Positions 1 through 12,005 are shown, counted from the first letter of the stretch. The stretch: DNA of 64,000 nucleotides from Xestospongia bergquistia (GCA_963965975.1 OZ014417.1:2151821-2215820), one strand, 5' to 3'. The notes: a model not told the origin generated them from the letters alone. Program-made: numbers and translations.

Positions 1-86
1 GTACATATATATATGTACACTGTAAATGTACTTGTACAGTTAAACTTACATGTAGTTGTGAATTAAGTTACACATTGATTTTACAG

Positions 87-1679
87 AGCCCAATTGGTTG
101 GAAAAGAGCAAGCCCAAAACAAAGAAGCGAAAAATATCACCATCATCTCGAGGTCGTGGACGTCATCAACGTGGGAATTATTCTATTAAACCACCCATTA
201 CCTCTGCCTCCAATGGACAAGCAGGAGAACTGAAATTTAACTACAAGACATTAGAATTTGAGCGTGTTACTAACTCACGCCCTAATAAACCAATAGAAAG
301 GAGACAGAGTATGCCTGTAACCAATGGACACAAGTAATAATCATCATGTAGTGATTAATGGGTTAAATTTTACTTGTTTTTAGGTCATTTGATAGACAAT
401 TGAGTCAACAACCTGGTTCAAGTCAATCTCTGTTAGAAGTAATGAGTAGTTCTGCTTTAACTACAGGTATTATACTGTGAATATAAACAGATGATGTAAT
501 TAGTATATCAAACTGACCAATAGAATTAGCTATGAAATAATAGTGGATGAAAGGGCAAAAAGATATGTGCTTGATATTATGACAACCTTTTTCTTGTAGG
601 GAGCCAATCTGGACTACGTCATGTGACTGTGCATAAAATGAAGGATGAGTTATTTAGAAAGTTGGAGGAACTAGCTCCTTTGTTACCAACTAATAGTTTA
701 GACCAACTTATTGAGGGACTTGGTGGACCTACTAAAGTATCTGAGGTAAATTAATATGTCTGTAAGAGTGTCTTACTGTTTCTCTTCTCTCCCTCTCTCT
801 CTCTCTCCCTCTCCAGATGACTGGTAGAAGAGGGCGTATTGTTACAATGTCTGATGGCTCAGTTCGATATCAGTTAAGAACTGAAGCAGATGTTTCCATT
901 GAGATGTTGAATATCACAGAGAAGCAACGATTTATGGATGGTGACAAGAATGTTGCCATTATATCTGAGGCAGCTAGTTCGGGGATATCATTACAAGCTG
1001 ACAGAAGAGCTAAGGTAAGACAGAGAGGGAAGAAAGAGATTATATGTAAGTAAATGAGTTGAGACTCAAATGAAGGAATTTGATCAATGTACTATGTGTA
1101 ATAATAGTATTTTCATATCTTAGAATCAAAAAAGAAGAGTTCATATCACTTTGGAATTACCTTGGAGTGCTGATAAAGCTATTCAACAGTTTGGTAAGTC
1201 GGCAATACTGTGTTAAAAAGTATGATTTCCCTCTTTTTCTCTTAGGTCGTACTCATCGGTCTAACCAGATCAATGCTCCTGAGTATGTCTTTCTTATCTC
1301 CACACTCTCAGGAGAACATCGTTTTGCCAGTATAGTAGCTAAGAGATTAGAGAGTTTGGGAGCTTTAACTCATGGAGATAGACGTGCAACAGAATCTCGA
1401 GATCTCAGTCGATACAATATTGATACTAAAGTAAATAATACTTAATAACGTCCATATATTGTAAATTACTTTCACTTTCATCAAATATATATTTTATTTT
1501 CATTTTATTGTTTTATAGTATGGCAGACAAGCTCTTGAAGTGAGCATGAGATCATTGGTCGGTCTAAACACTCCCATTATCTCATCTCCGAAATACAACC
1601 AAGAATTCATTGACAGTCAGTACCTCCTATAATAAGATAGATGCCTTTAATAATACACTTGTTATTATATATATCTCTG

Positions 1680-1710
<31 letters not shown>

Positions 1711-2296
1711 CAGATGCCAGAGTGGCTATGACAAACGTTGATTTGTTGTCTTATGATCGTGCTGGACAGAGAACTGTAGACAAAGAGTCTCTTAACATGT
1801 CGCGGTTCCTCAATCGTCTTCTTGGACTTCCAGTAGAATTACAAAACCTTGTCTTCTCCTACCTCACAGACACACTAGAGGAGATCATTCGTCGAGCTAA
1901 AAGAGCTGGTCGTTGGGATGGAGGTATCTTAGATTTTGGAGCATCAGGAGAACATGTAGAGCTAGTGGAGAGTAAAGAGTATGTAGGAGACGCTGCTTTT
2001 GGTACTGCTACGACACAATTGCACAAAGTAAGTCTATAACTCCGTGTAGTATCTATTAAGTCTATAATTCCATGTAGTATCTATTAAGTCTATAACTCCA
2101 TGTAGTATCTATTAAGACTATAACTCCATGTAGTATCTATTAAGTCTATAACTCCATGTAGTATCTATTAAGTCTAACTCCATGTAGTATCTATTAAGTC
2201 TATAATTCCATGTAGTATCTATTAAGTTTATAACTCTGTGTAGTATGTGTCTTCTGGTTAGCTTGTGTGTGTGTGTATTGTACCATCATATATAAG

Positions 2297-2351
<55 letters not shown>

Positions 2352-2979
2352 TCTCTCTTTCCATTTTAGGTTCTTGTGGAAAGAGGTATTTCATTTACTG
2401 AGGCTCTTAATAAACTCAACACTGATTATCTTCCTGGGGAAGGCTTCTATATCTCTAACAAGGTAGGATAATAATAACTTTATGCTGAGTGTTAACTTAT
2501 TAATGTACCATACAGTTAATGTTCTATATTATAAGGATTGTAACTACATGTTAATGCATGATACTCATTATAACATTTGTTACATACACAATCTGTTAAA
2601 TGTCTCTTGCATCATTTATTCTCTTTCTAACAACACTTATACAATACAATTAAATAATTTTTATTTTTACCTGTAGCCACGTAATGACAAACATTTAGCT
2701 GTTATGTTAAAGATATCCAAAGAAGGTAGTGATGCTTATCTTGTCCATCGACCTAACACAGGAGTACAAGCTCGACCAGAAGAATTGAAGTCATTAAAGA
2801 AGAAATACACAATGGTAACATATACTATAATGTTTATATCTGTATATTTATGACTCTTATTTTTGACTTTAGTCTACACCAGAAGAGGCTGAGAAATGGT
2901 GGACATTGCAATATGACACTACTCTAGGATCATGTAATCATTCCTACTGGTAAGATAAATTTGGTGTTTTAACCTAATG

Positions 2980-3026
<47 letters not shown>

Positions 3027-3444
3027 ACTCTCACTCTCACTCTCACACACACTCTCTCTCTCTCTCTCTCTGTGCTATAGGCAAGGTAAATGTAGACTCT
3101 CTACTCCATCTCATCCTTGTGATATTGGTATTCGTCGTAAAACATATTACATTTTGACTGGGTCTTTATTGGGTGTGTGGACTCATTTAGAAGGAATCTT
3201 TATCAGACATCCATCTCATGCCCACAAGATGCAGATAGTACGTGTACACACACCAGGAAGAAAGTTAGTAGGTAAGAGAGTGATGACATAGCTATCAAAC
3301 CTTTTATTCTCTCTCTCTCTCTCCTTCTCTCTCTCTCTAGGTATTTTAATTCCAGCTGTTTGTGTTGTTGATCTCAATACTACATTGGAGAAGATAGCTT
3401 TACAAGCAGCTGGTTCAGCTGACAATGCCATAGATGTCAGTTAG
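87..3444 (+). CDS. SBNO1: Strawberry notch homologue (SBNO), C-terminal part, 13 exons, partial at 5' end
   Basis: C-terminal ~646 residues of a strawberry notch protein, an SF2 helicase-like nuclear co-regulator linked to Notch signalling in flies. Exons: 87-333, 384-466, 600-745, 817-1014, 1124-1193, 1246-1430, 1519-1615, 1714-2027, 2370-2462, 2677-2814, 2873-2949, 3081-3271, 3341-3444; all phases join in frame to the TAG at 3442. The family signature is GRTHRSNQ followed by [29 protein letters not shown] and YNIDTKYGRQALE, i.e. the second helicase lobe with motif VI and the SBNO helicase-C domain. A basic Lys/Arg stretch opens the visible part (98-170). The start and the DExD/H lobe lie left of the window. 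Several introns end in long (CT)n tracts. SBNO1 and SBNO2 cannot be told apart; a sponge probably has one ancestral gene. Family call is firm. Confidence 0.93.
2029..2250. repeat. 28-bp intronic minisatellite, about 8 units
   Basis: Direct repeats of a 28-bp unit (AAGTCTATAACTCC then ATGTAGTATCTATT) directly after the SBNO exon ending at 2027. The first unit overlaps the GTAAGT splice donor; one unit lacks two bases. There are no spacers, so it is not a CRISPR array. Confidence 0.9.
2301..2360. repeat. (CT)n microsatellite at a splice acceptor
   Basis: About 60 bp of near-pure CT repeat ending 9 bp before the acceptor of the SBNO exon at 2370. Similar CT tracts sit before the exons at 817, 1714, 3081 and 3341, and in the membrane-protein gene before 18121 and 18239. 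They probably act as polypyrimidine tracts. Confidence 0.85.
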
Positions 3445-5265
3445 AACTGTTGTAGCTATGATATTGTGTTAGATATTATATTTGTCAGTTTTTTTATTAA
3501 CTGATTGTCTTCGTTAGGAGTGAATGTATCAATACTCATCAACTCTGTTTGTTTGTTTGTTTAATTCTCTCAGTTAATTCATTCATAAATTATCATTTTG
3601 TATTTATTACTTGTTAGAACTGTTTGATCTGATCACTTCTTCTTTACTTGTTATCTGATCTTTAATTCTTTCTGATTACATCATTGTATCATATATAAAT
3701 GCTGTTCTTATTTATCATCATTATATCTTCTAATACAATAATATGTTATATGTCTATTGTGCTATCTAATACTTTGCGATTGTACATCATAATTACGATG
3801 ATGTCATACAGCATGAAAATTAATTCAAATTTAAAAGTTCTGTATTGCATCATTTGAATTACAGAACTATTCAATGTAGTTTTTAAATAATTGTCATGTC
3901 AGCAATATACTAGTTCTTTTGAGGATAATGATACTGAGCAATACTTTAATATTAGTTATTTTATCTTGGTCTGTTAATGGAATTAATAAATACATTATCC
4001 ATTTTGCATATAATGTATTCATATTCAATAGAATAAAGAGATCATCCTTCAATTGATTATCAGTCAGTCATAGTGTATGAAATATTGATCTTCAACTGAC
4101 CTTTGTCTTCATTGCTGATATATTGGATTATTTGGGAACAGTATTGATTGTTTTACTATTATGTAAAATATTATCAGGTTTATCAGCAACTGGGTGAATT
4201 CACTACTGTGATAACTCTTCAATCAAACACTGAAATGTCTAACAAGTAATAATACTTTTAAAAACTTAACTAGTCTTTTTATATATAGTTGGTGATTAGA
4301 CTATTATACTAACAGCAATATAGGGAGTGTTATAGTACTTGTTATAATAATAATAATAATAACTGGAATTAGTGTCAGGGTATATGTGAAGAGCAGCACA
4401 AGACAACAAATGAAATTGGAGGTATGAGGAGTATGACATGATTATAAACCTTATTACATCACACCTTTGTTCTCTAGTTAATTATTGTGTTATAGCAAAT
4501 AATTCAGAGAAGAAAGTATGTTGTTTAGTTTCAACTCAATATGTGATAACATCTCTAACAACTTCCTGTGGAAATAACAGAAACATTGAACTCAATATAA
4601 TACACAATAGTTGTTATATTACTTACATCCATCCATTTACAGTTAGCAATTTCACCAGTGTCTATTTTAATATCAGTATGTAATGATTTTAATAAACACT
4701 CAAAATAAAGGTCACTTATTTCCTAACAATATTGATATAAGTGACGAAAACACAAATAAGAGACACAAACACTATCTATCCTAACAACAGTGAAGAGCAT
4801 TACATAACAGAATAAGTCTCCAAAAACCACTTCTTGCATACCACAGATCAAAGACATAAATAAAAGATAAAGAACAGTGTTGAACATATGTAAATAAATA
4901 TATAGAATGGTAAGGTAAGGTCATACTAACAATATTTTATTAAATATAATGACTTATTCAAAGTTAATATCTAGAGTGTTTACATATTATGTGAATATTT
5001 GTCTCTATAGCAAACAACTAATAATATTCATGTTGAAAAAGTGCTTTTGGCTTTAGAGTGTTAGTTGTCTTATAATAATAATTATTAATAACATGATATT
5101 AGTGCAGGGTTGTGACTTTTAAATTAGCTATTTTTCATCAAGAAGTCCATACTATGTTGTGTATAATTAATATTTAGTTCTTAGGGGATGGGGATTAATA
5201 TTGCAACAAAAAGCCAGTATAATACCCAAATAGAAATCTCTATGAATACAATTATATTTCTTCCT
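3445..5265. other. Intergenic DNA and first part of a repeated non-coding region
   Basis: No convincing gene. The first ~750 bp are AT-rich DNA after the SBNO stop. From about 4150 onward come blocks that recur diverged downstream: 4438-4790 matches 5715-6010 and parts of 6775-7190; 4820-5200 matches 7200-7600. Short open frames such as 4438-4683 lie in repeated DNA and resemble no known protein. Confidence 0.7.
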
Positions 5266-5406
5266 TTTAAAGACCCACAGGAGCTTGTATAACAAGGCAT
5301 TATAAATTGATACAATTACCCTTTGTTGAATGACCCATACGGGAACAGAGGCATTCCTTCAATGTTTAATTCTTTACACAAAATTTTTGAAAGGGACTAG
5401 CATCCC
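5266..5406 (+). ncRNA. Sm-site small-RNA-like element, copy 1
   Basis: Most diverged of seven related ~130 nt elements. It keeps the family blocks: GACCCAC near the 5' end, TATAAATTG in the middle, and AAATTTTTGAAAGGGAC at the 3' end. The last holds a U4-type Sm site (AATTTTTGA) followed by a short hairpin, GGGA pairing with TCCC. GAGCTT is followed by GTATAA. Strand is set by the order Sm site then terminal hairpin. The role is inferred. Confidence 0.45.
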
Positions 5407-6043
5407 ATCTATTAGTACTAAAGAAAAAGTGATATGAAACTCTTCCATTAGAGGCAGTTATATGTAGAAGGCACGATATGCTTCCTGAATTCTTCAAGAA
5501 ATAAGAAGTGGACTTACTAGAACATTATTTTTATTCATTAACGCAAGATAACAAATCACTGCAACACTAGTAATTCAATTTGTTTTTAGAAATGCCATAC
5601 TTTTGTGTTGATACAGTAGAATATTATGTAATGTCATTTATCTGCATATTAAAGTGTTATATTTAATTAATTATGCTTTGCCTCTATGTTTTATCATCCT
5701 CTGTTGAGACTGTCATTACTAATGTTTGTTCTCTAGTTAATTTTGTGTTATATCAAATAATTCAATATGTGAGAGAAGAAGGTATGTTGTTTAGTTTCAA
5801 CTCAGCAGAAACATTGAACTCAATATAATACATAATAGTTGTTATATTACTTACATCCATCCATTTACAGTTAGCAATTTCATCAGTGTCTATTTTAATA
5901 TCAGTATGTAATTATTTTAATAAACACTCAAAATAAAGGTCACTTATTCCCTAACAATATTGATATAAGTGACGAAAACACAAATAAGAGACACAAACAC
6001 TATCTATCCTAACAACAGTGAAGAGCATATCCCTATCTTTAGT

Positions 6044-6175
6044 CTTTACAAGACCCACAAAGCTTGTAAAACAAAGGAACTATAAATTGGTGCACTTTCC
6101 TGTGAAATACTGCATAGTGCTCTGTGATTTCCATTGTATCCTTTGCAGAAAATTTTTGAAAGGGCTGTAAGGTCC
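6044..6175 (+). ncRNA. Sm-site small-RNA-like element, copy 2
   Basis: 5' stem TTTACAAG/CTTGTAAA pairs perfectly around a loop that begins ACCCACAA. The GT of CTTGTAAAA is a possible splice donor inside the stem. AATTTTTGA is followed by a hairpin (GGGCT...GGTCC) that holds only with G-U wobbles. The upstream promoter-like block of copies 1, 3, 4 and 6 is not obvious here. Confidence 0.45.
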
Positions 6176-7642
6176 AACGAATAGGCAATATTAAGAATTT
6201 TAGTAATATGATGTTATCTATGTAAAAGACATGATGCGTTTACTGTTTCTTCAACAAATGAGAGGTGGACTTGCTAGAACATAGCTGTTTATTTTCACTG
6301 ACACAATCTAACAAGTCATTGCAGCGCTGTTTGCTTAAATGATATGCTTTGTATTGACACATTAGAATATTTAGTAATATCATTTATATGCATATTAAAG
6401 CTCCTGTTATTATGCACTGTTTCGCCATCCCCTACTGAGACTATTATTAGTACCTGTTAGAGTGTACAGTACTGATTGTTGTACTATTTGTAAAATATTA
6501 TGAGGTTTATCAATAACTTAGTGAATTTCCTGCTGTAGCAACTCTTTAATCAAACACTAAACCTTCTCATATAATAACATGTATCAATGTTTTTAAATAC
6601 TTTAGTCTTTGTGTATATAATGGCAATTGGACTATTATCATACCTGTAATGTATGGAGTGATATAATACTTATTATTATAATGATGATAATAACTAGAAT
6701 TAGTGTCACAATATTTGTGAAGAACAAGACAAGACAACAAAATGAGAAATGATGTTGGAGGGTGATGACATGATTATAAATCTCATTACATAATAACTTT
6801 GTTCTCTAGTTAATGATTATGTTATAACACATAATTCAATATATAAGACAAAAAGGTATACCTACTATGTGTATAAATGTAGATTTAGTTCAATTATTAA
6901 ATATCATACAGTACACAGACTTTAGATGATGAGGAGAGAAGTGAAACATGATCTGTAACAGTATAAATTAATGTATCCTTAACTATGAAAATGTTACATT
7001 TATCAATTGCTGATAAAAAAAAGTTATCAAATGTTGAGGCTGTGATATGTGTAATAGTTTAATAAGAAGAACATAAATTTAGTTAATATGTGACAACACA
7101 ACAACTCTAACAACCTCTTGTAGAAATAGCAGGAACACTCAACTCAATATAACACAAACACTGTATCTGTCCTAACAACAGTGAAAAACATTACATAACT
7201 AAATAAGTCTCCAAAAACCACTTCTTGCATACCACAGATCAAAGACATAAATAAAAGATCAAGAACAGTGTTGAACACATATGAATATATAGACTGGTAA
7301 GGTCAGATCATACTAACAATATTTTATTAACTATAATACCTTATTCAAAGTTAATGTCTAGAGTGTTTACATATTATGTGGATATTTGTCTCTATAGTAA
7401 ACAACTAATAATGTTTATATCGAAAAAGTGCTTTTAGCTTTAGAGTGTTAGTTGTCTTATAATAATTATTAATAACATGATATTTGCGCAGGTTTGTGAC
7501 TTTTAAATTAGCTATTTTGCTATCAGGAAGTCAATACTATGTCGTGTATAGTTAATATTTAGTTCTTAGGGATGGGGATTAATATTATAACAAAAAGCCA
7601 GTTACCAAATAGAAAAAACTATGAATATGATTATAATTCATA

Positions 7643-7773
7643 CTTTTTACAAGACCCACAAGAGCTTCTAAAATAAGGCACTATAAATTGGTGCACACCC
7701 ATTTTCCGTGTGTGATGCAAAGTGTAAGGCAGTGTTTCCTTTACAGAAAATTTTTGAAAGGGACTGCAGTCTC
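7643..7773 (+). ncRNA. Sm-site small-RNA-like element, copy 3
   Basis: 5' stem TTTTACAAG/CTTCTAAAA has one C-C mismatch, and the GT after GAGCTT is lost. Middle block TATAAATTGGTGCAC; Sm-like AATTTTTGA; 3' hairpin GGGAC-TGCA-GTCTC with one G-U pair. The upstream block with TATGAATATGATTATAAT is present. Confidence 0.5.
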
Positions 7774-8139
7774 ATCAAAAAAATGTGGAAGAATATAAAA
7801 TAAGAACTCGAAACTGGTTTTCATTACTTATAGTAATAGAGCTTCATCCTATAACCAAAATGTCAGGCATTTGTATTTAATCAGAGATAACAATGTGTAA
7901 ATTCCATCCATGAAGTAGGTGTGGTCTGATACTAAAACAATGAATACAATCCAATATTACAGCTCTAGTTATTTATGTAATAATTAATACTAATATGTAA
8001 TTAGATTTATTGATTGTGTGTTACTTATATTTGTTCATTTCTACTTATATAAACAAAAAAATCTGGATAAATTTTATGATCAAAAAAGTAAGTACTAATG
8101 ATATGGACTTAAACGTCAGCTAAAGATTTGTCTATATCT

Positions 8140-9080
8140 ATCAGAACTCTAGAAGCAGAGCTGTATACAACTTTCGATATGAAGCCAATTTTGGCACATC
8201 AAATAATTCAAAATATGTGACCATTGGTATACTATGGACTCTCTCTAGTGCAAACAAACAGTATAATAGTTTTAATTTGTCTACAGAGCTATAGAGTCTT
8301 CTCAGTACAGTCAAGCTTCATAAATAATAACTGGATTACATTTGTTTGAAATTCAAAAATAACATGGAATAGATATAGAGATGCTCCACTAACATATACA
8401 ATCATTTGTGTATTCATACATGACTAAATAAATAACAAGGAAATTAAGAAGCTCATTAAAAAAAGATATAGACATTAAATAACACTACTAAGTTTCATCA
8501 TCAGTACTAGAGGTGTTTCTTTTGTCATCACTATGACAACCAGCCATCTCAGTATTATCTTTTATCTCCAGAGTAGTCTTCATTTTAGATTCTGTTATTT
8601 TAATTTGATATAAATTCTCTAGGCCAGTTCAGGCTCATCTGAAATAAGTATTGAGACAAGATTTTCACAAGTTTGTAGAACACTTTGATCTTGTTCCCAT
8701 TTGTGGAGTTCTCTTAAAATGAAATAGACATGTTTGTCTCTCATATATTGTCAACCAACTTTGGTAGCACAAAGCTAAAAGATAGTAAAATCAATATGAT
8801 AACAGTTCTGAATGTTATCAATTATAAAGTTAGTTCTATAAGTTAACAATAATATAAAGCTATTATATGTAATTGTTTCAAGTAAGTGTTAATCTCTATA
8901 TGTATTACTATGAAACAAGGTATGTTGTTCACTGTATGTACATATGCCTCAGCTATGTGGACACCAAAGAAAAGTTAAAGTAACATTTATTATTAGGGAT
9001 AAAAAATAATGTCAGAATAATATATAATATCTATACTTCTTATAATTGTGGTGAAAATCTTTGTGGAAGATCAGATTAAT
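8140..9080. repeat. Segmental duplicate of the HGH1 3' end
   Basis: About 0.9 kb closely matching 12490-13510, including sequence beyond the HGH1 stop, all of its last exon and part of the preceding intron. The copy is colinear and diverged by substitutions and small indels. Confidence 0.85.
8488..8774 (-). pseudogene. Relic of HGH1 last exon
   Basis: Reads on the minus strand like the real exon 12844-13131 (the ILRELHKWEQDQNVLQTCEN region is recognisable) but has a one-base deletion near 8627 that shifts the frame, and no other HGH1 exon beside it. It is a dead by-product of a segmental duplication, not a retrocopy, because flanking intron and downstream DNA came with it. Confidence 0.85.
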
Positions 9081-9191
9081 TTTTTTAACTATTTTGCCAT
9101 CAAGAAGTCCATACTATGTCATGTATAGTTAATATTTAGTTACAAAAAGTCAATTACCAAATAAAAATAACTATGAATATGATTATAATCC

Positions 9192-9316
9192 AACAAGACC
9201 CACAAGATTTTGTAAACTAAGGCAATATAAATTGGTGCACTCCTTTTTCAGTGTTCATGCTTTATGTAAGGCGTTTGTTACCTTTACAGAAAATTTTTGA
9301 AAGGGACTGCGGTCCC
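9192..9316 (+). ncRNA. Sm-site small-RNA-like element, copy 4
   Basis: Close relative of copy 6. 5' stem ACAAGA with TTTTGT, then GTAAAC. Middle TATAAATTGGTGCAC. Sm-like AATTTTTGA followed by the perfect 3' hairpin GGGAC-TGCG-GTCCC. Upstream CTATGAATATGATTATAAT is intact about 20 bp before the element. Confidence 0.55.
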
Positions 9317-10142
9317 ATCAAAAGGTGTGGAATAATATGAAATAATAAAACTCGAAACAGGAAGGTGTCCAATGAAGTATTCTCCTTTTTGATTAGTTTT
9401 ATTCTGTTTTTAATAAATACCTCCATAATCAACTTTTCTGCTCAAAGACAAGGGTATGTGTATTATTGTACTTAATTGTTTGCTTAACAAATTAGAGGTG
9501 GAGTTACGAGAAGAGGAACACATAGTATTAATGTACAGTACTATTTAATCTCATTTATCTGGAAATGAAGGTCTCCTGTTAATTCATGCCTTACCTGTAT
9601 TTTTGTATATGTAGCTAGAAGGAGGTAAGAGAAGGATGGAGACAATATATTTTAAAACTTTAATCTGTCATAGGACAATGTTTGCGCACTAATCCATTAC
9701 AATAACTTCAATCCAGCATATGAGGAGTGTGTGTGTGTGTGTGTGATGTACTAGTCCATCATAATTATGTAACACTAGAAATTAGTTGTATACACCTTGT
9801 CAATGAAAATATTACATTTATAGGTAGTGTTGTAGATGTAAAGTTAACATCCATTGAGTTGGTTGATATATTCCAGCTCACAAGTCTAAACATTGAATGT
9901 CAACAAAACAACTAACAATATTGGAATCCAAACCATTTTTTCTTGACATATATTTCTACAAACAAATTTAAATTAGTATATAGGCTATAATATGTATATC
10001 TTTGTTTTCTAGAATAAACAATTACTAACAGTTATATCGATCATTCGTTGAGTTTGTTATAGAGTGTTATCTTTAATATTGATAATTTGATGTTTCTGGT
10101 AGAGACTTTAAATTCCTATGAATATTTTTATTATCCCTACAT

Positions 10143-10271
10143 TTTTACTAGACCCACAAGAGCTTATTCAACAATGCTGTATAAATTTTTGCACTTGGAG
10201 AATAGAATTGATTCACATCTGGTCTATGTATTCATTCTAAACAAAGAATTTTTGAAAAGGACAAAGATCCT
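10143..10271 (+). ncRNA. Sm-site small-RNA-like element, copy 5
   Basis: Variant type shared with copy 7. GACCCACAAGAGCTT kept, but followed by ATTCAA, so the stem with the donor-like GT is lost. A middle hairpin AGAAT...ATTCT is possible. Sm-like AATTTTTGA, then AGGA...TCCT where copies 4/6 have GGGA...TCCC: both sides of the stem changed together. Confidence 0.45.
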
Positions 10272-10952
10272 ACAAACTGAAGTAATTGTTTTTATGTTAT
10301 TTTACTTATTCTAGTTTTAATGAGCTCTATAATGAAATTAACACTTCCCTTTTCTAACTCTGCGATTGAAAACTAATGTTCTTTCTAAATTCACTCCATT
10401 TATTTGGTTTGTATACATAATAGGTTCTAATTAGTATTCCTGAAAGCCCCAGCAGCTGAAGTAATAAAAATTTGCACTGTTGATTTTGTAAATAATAGTA
10501 TTAGTTATATTAATGTATTTGGATAGTATTGTCATCCTTAAAGTGATGTATTTTTTATGAAATACCTCCTTTACTACATGTTAGAGATAAATGATACCAA
10601 CAATTTGTATTTACTTGATTGATATTGTACAATACACAATTTAATACCATTTATATCGCAATCTTATAGTAACTAGATTGGCAGTTTGCTACTTCCAAAT
10701 AGTACACAAGATTAATTTCAGTCATACTTAAAATCAAAATTACAAAAATAAATAATATCATGTAAACATTTAGTTTAAAGTCCACACATAGGTGTACATA
10801 ACAAGTATTTTAAAAAAAAACTATTTTGGCATCAAGAAGTCCATACTATGCCATGTATAGTTAATATTTAGTTTTTTGGGATGGTGATAAATATTATAAC
10901 AAAAAGTCAGTAACCAAATAAAAATAACTATGAATATGATTTATAATCCATA

Positions 10953-11078
10953 CTTTTTACAAGACCCACAAGAGCTTGTAAAATAAGGCAATATAAATTG
11001 GTGCACTCCTTTTTCAGTGTTCATGCTTTATGTAAGGTGTTACGTTTACAGAAAATTTTTGAAAGGGACTGCGGTCCC
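10953..11078 (+). ncRNA. Sm-site small-RNA-like element, copy 6 (best preserved)
   Basis: Best-formed copy. A 9-bp 5' stem TTTTACAAG/CTTGTAAAA closes on loop ACCCACAAGAG; the stem's 3' arm contains GAGCTT followed by GTAAAA, a plausible splice donor. Then TATAAATTGGTGCAC, a weak middle hairpin, AATTTTTGA (Sm site as in U4) and hairpin GGGAC-TGCG-GTCCC. Hairpin with donor in the stem, Sm site and terminal hairpin is the plan of spliced-leader RNAs, but a divergent U snRNA is equally open. Confidence 0.55.
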
Positions 11079-11878
11079 ATCAAAAGGTGTGGAATAATAT
11101 GAAATAATAAAACTTGAAACAGAAGGTGTCCAATGAAGTATTCTCCTTTTTGATTAGTTTTATTCTGTTTTTAATAAATACCTACATAATCAACTTTTCT
11201 GCTCAAAGACAAGGAGTTATCTATGTGTATTATTGTACTTAATTGTTTGCTTAACAAATTAGAGGTGGAGTTACTAGAAGAGGAACACTGCCAATTCAAT
11301 TTGCTTTTAGATGTGGCATGCTATAATATTAATGTACAATACTATGTAATCTCATTCATCTGCAAATGAAAGTCTACTGTTAATTCATACCTTAGATGTA
11401 TATGTAGCTAGAATGAGGTAAGAGAAGGATAGAGACAATATATTTTAAAACTTTAATCTATCATAGGACAATGTTTGGGCACTAATTTATTATAATAATT
11501 TCAATCCAGCATATGAGCAGTGTCTGTGTGTGATGTACTAGTCCTCATAGAGTTGTAGATGTGTTCATAGAGAAAGTTAACATCCATTGAGTTGGTTGAT
11601 ATATTCCAGCTCACAAGTCTTGTTTTGTTGAATGTCAACAAAACAACTAACAATATTGGAATCCAAACCATTTTTTCTTGACATATATTTCTACAAAATT
11701 AGTATATAGACTATAATATGTATATCTTTGTTTTCTAGAATAAACAATTACTAACTGTTATATCGATCATTCATTGATGAGTTTGTTATAGAGTGTTATA
11801 ATATTGATAATTTGATGTTTCTGGTAGAGAGATTCTTATGACTTCAAATTCCTATGAATATGTTTATTATCCCTACAT

Positions 11879-12005
11879 AATACTAAACCCACAAGAGCTT
11901 ATTCAACAATGCTGTATAAATGTTTGCACTTAGAGAATAGAATTGATTTGCATCTGGTCAATGTTTCCATTCTAAACGAAGAATTTTTGGAAAGGACAAA
12001 GGTCC
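11879..12005 (+). ncRNA. Sm-site small-RNA-like element, copy 7
   Basis: Paralogue of copy 5. AATTTTTGG then AGGAC-AAAG-GTCCT, a five-pair hairpin in which the outer pair is A-T instead of the G-C of copies 4/6. The 5' stem is not formed. Upstream TATGAATATGTTTATTAT is kept. Confidence 0.45.

Larger units (their letters stand above)
9080..10740. repeat. Tandem duplication unit carrying RNA-like copies 4 and 5
   Basis: About 1.65 kb that matches 10820-12450 almost end to end with scattered indels. Each unit carries two RNA-like elements, one of the 4/6 type and one of the 5/7 type. The open frames 9727-9915 and 10087-10314 lie in it but are not kept open in the sister unit, so they are not supported as genes. 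Confidence 0.85.

Noticed and set aside
2029-2250. Regular 28-bp repeats resembling a CRISPR array
   Set aside because: Units abut with no spacers and lie in an animal intron; it is a minisatellite.
2200-3291. Open frames encoding (RE)n or (SL)n stretches (2200-2394 minus, 2977-3291 plus; also 18033-18290 and 21700-22118)
   Set aside because: They are translations of CT/GA microsatellites running across exon-intron borders.
9727-10314. Small open frames 9727-9915 and 10087-10314 as genes
   Set aside because: They lie in a duplicated unit whose sister copy does not keep them open; the second overlaps an RNA-like element.
10953-11078. H/ACA snoRNA or microRNA precursor reading of the repeated elements
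   Set aside because: There is no consistent H box or ACA box, and no long hairpin; the constant AATTTTTGA plus terminal hairpin fits Sm-class RNAs better.
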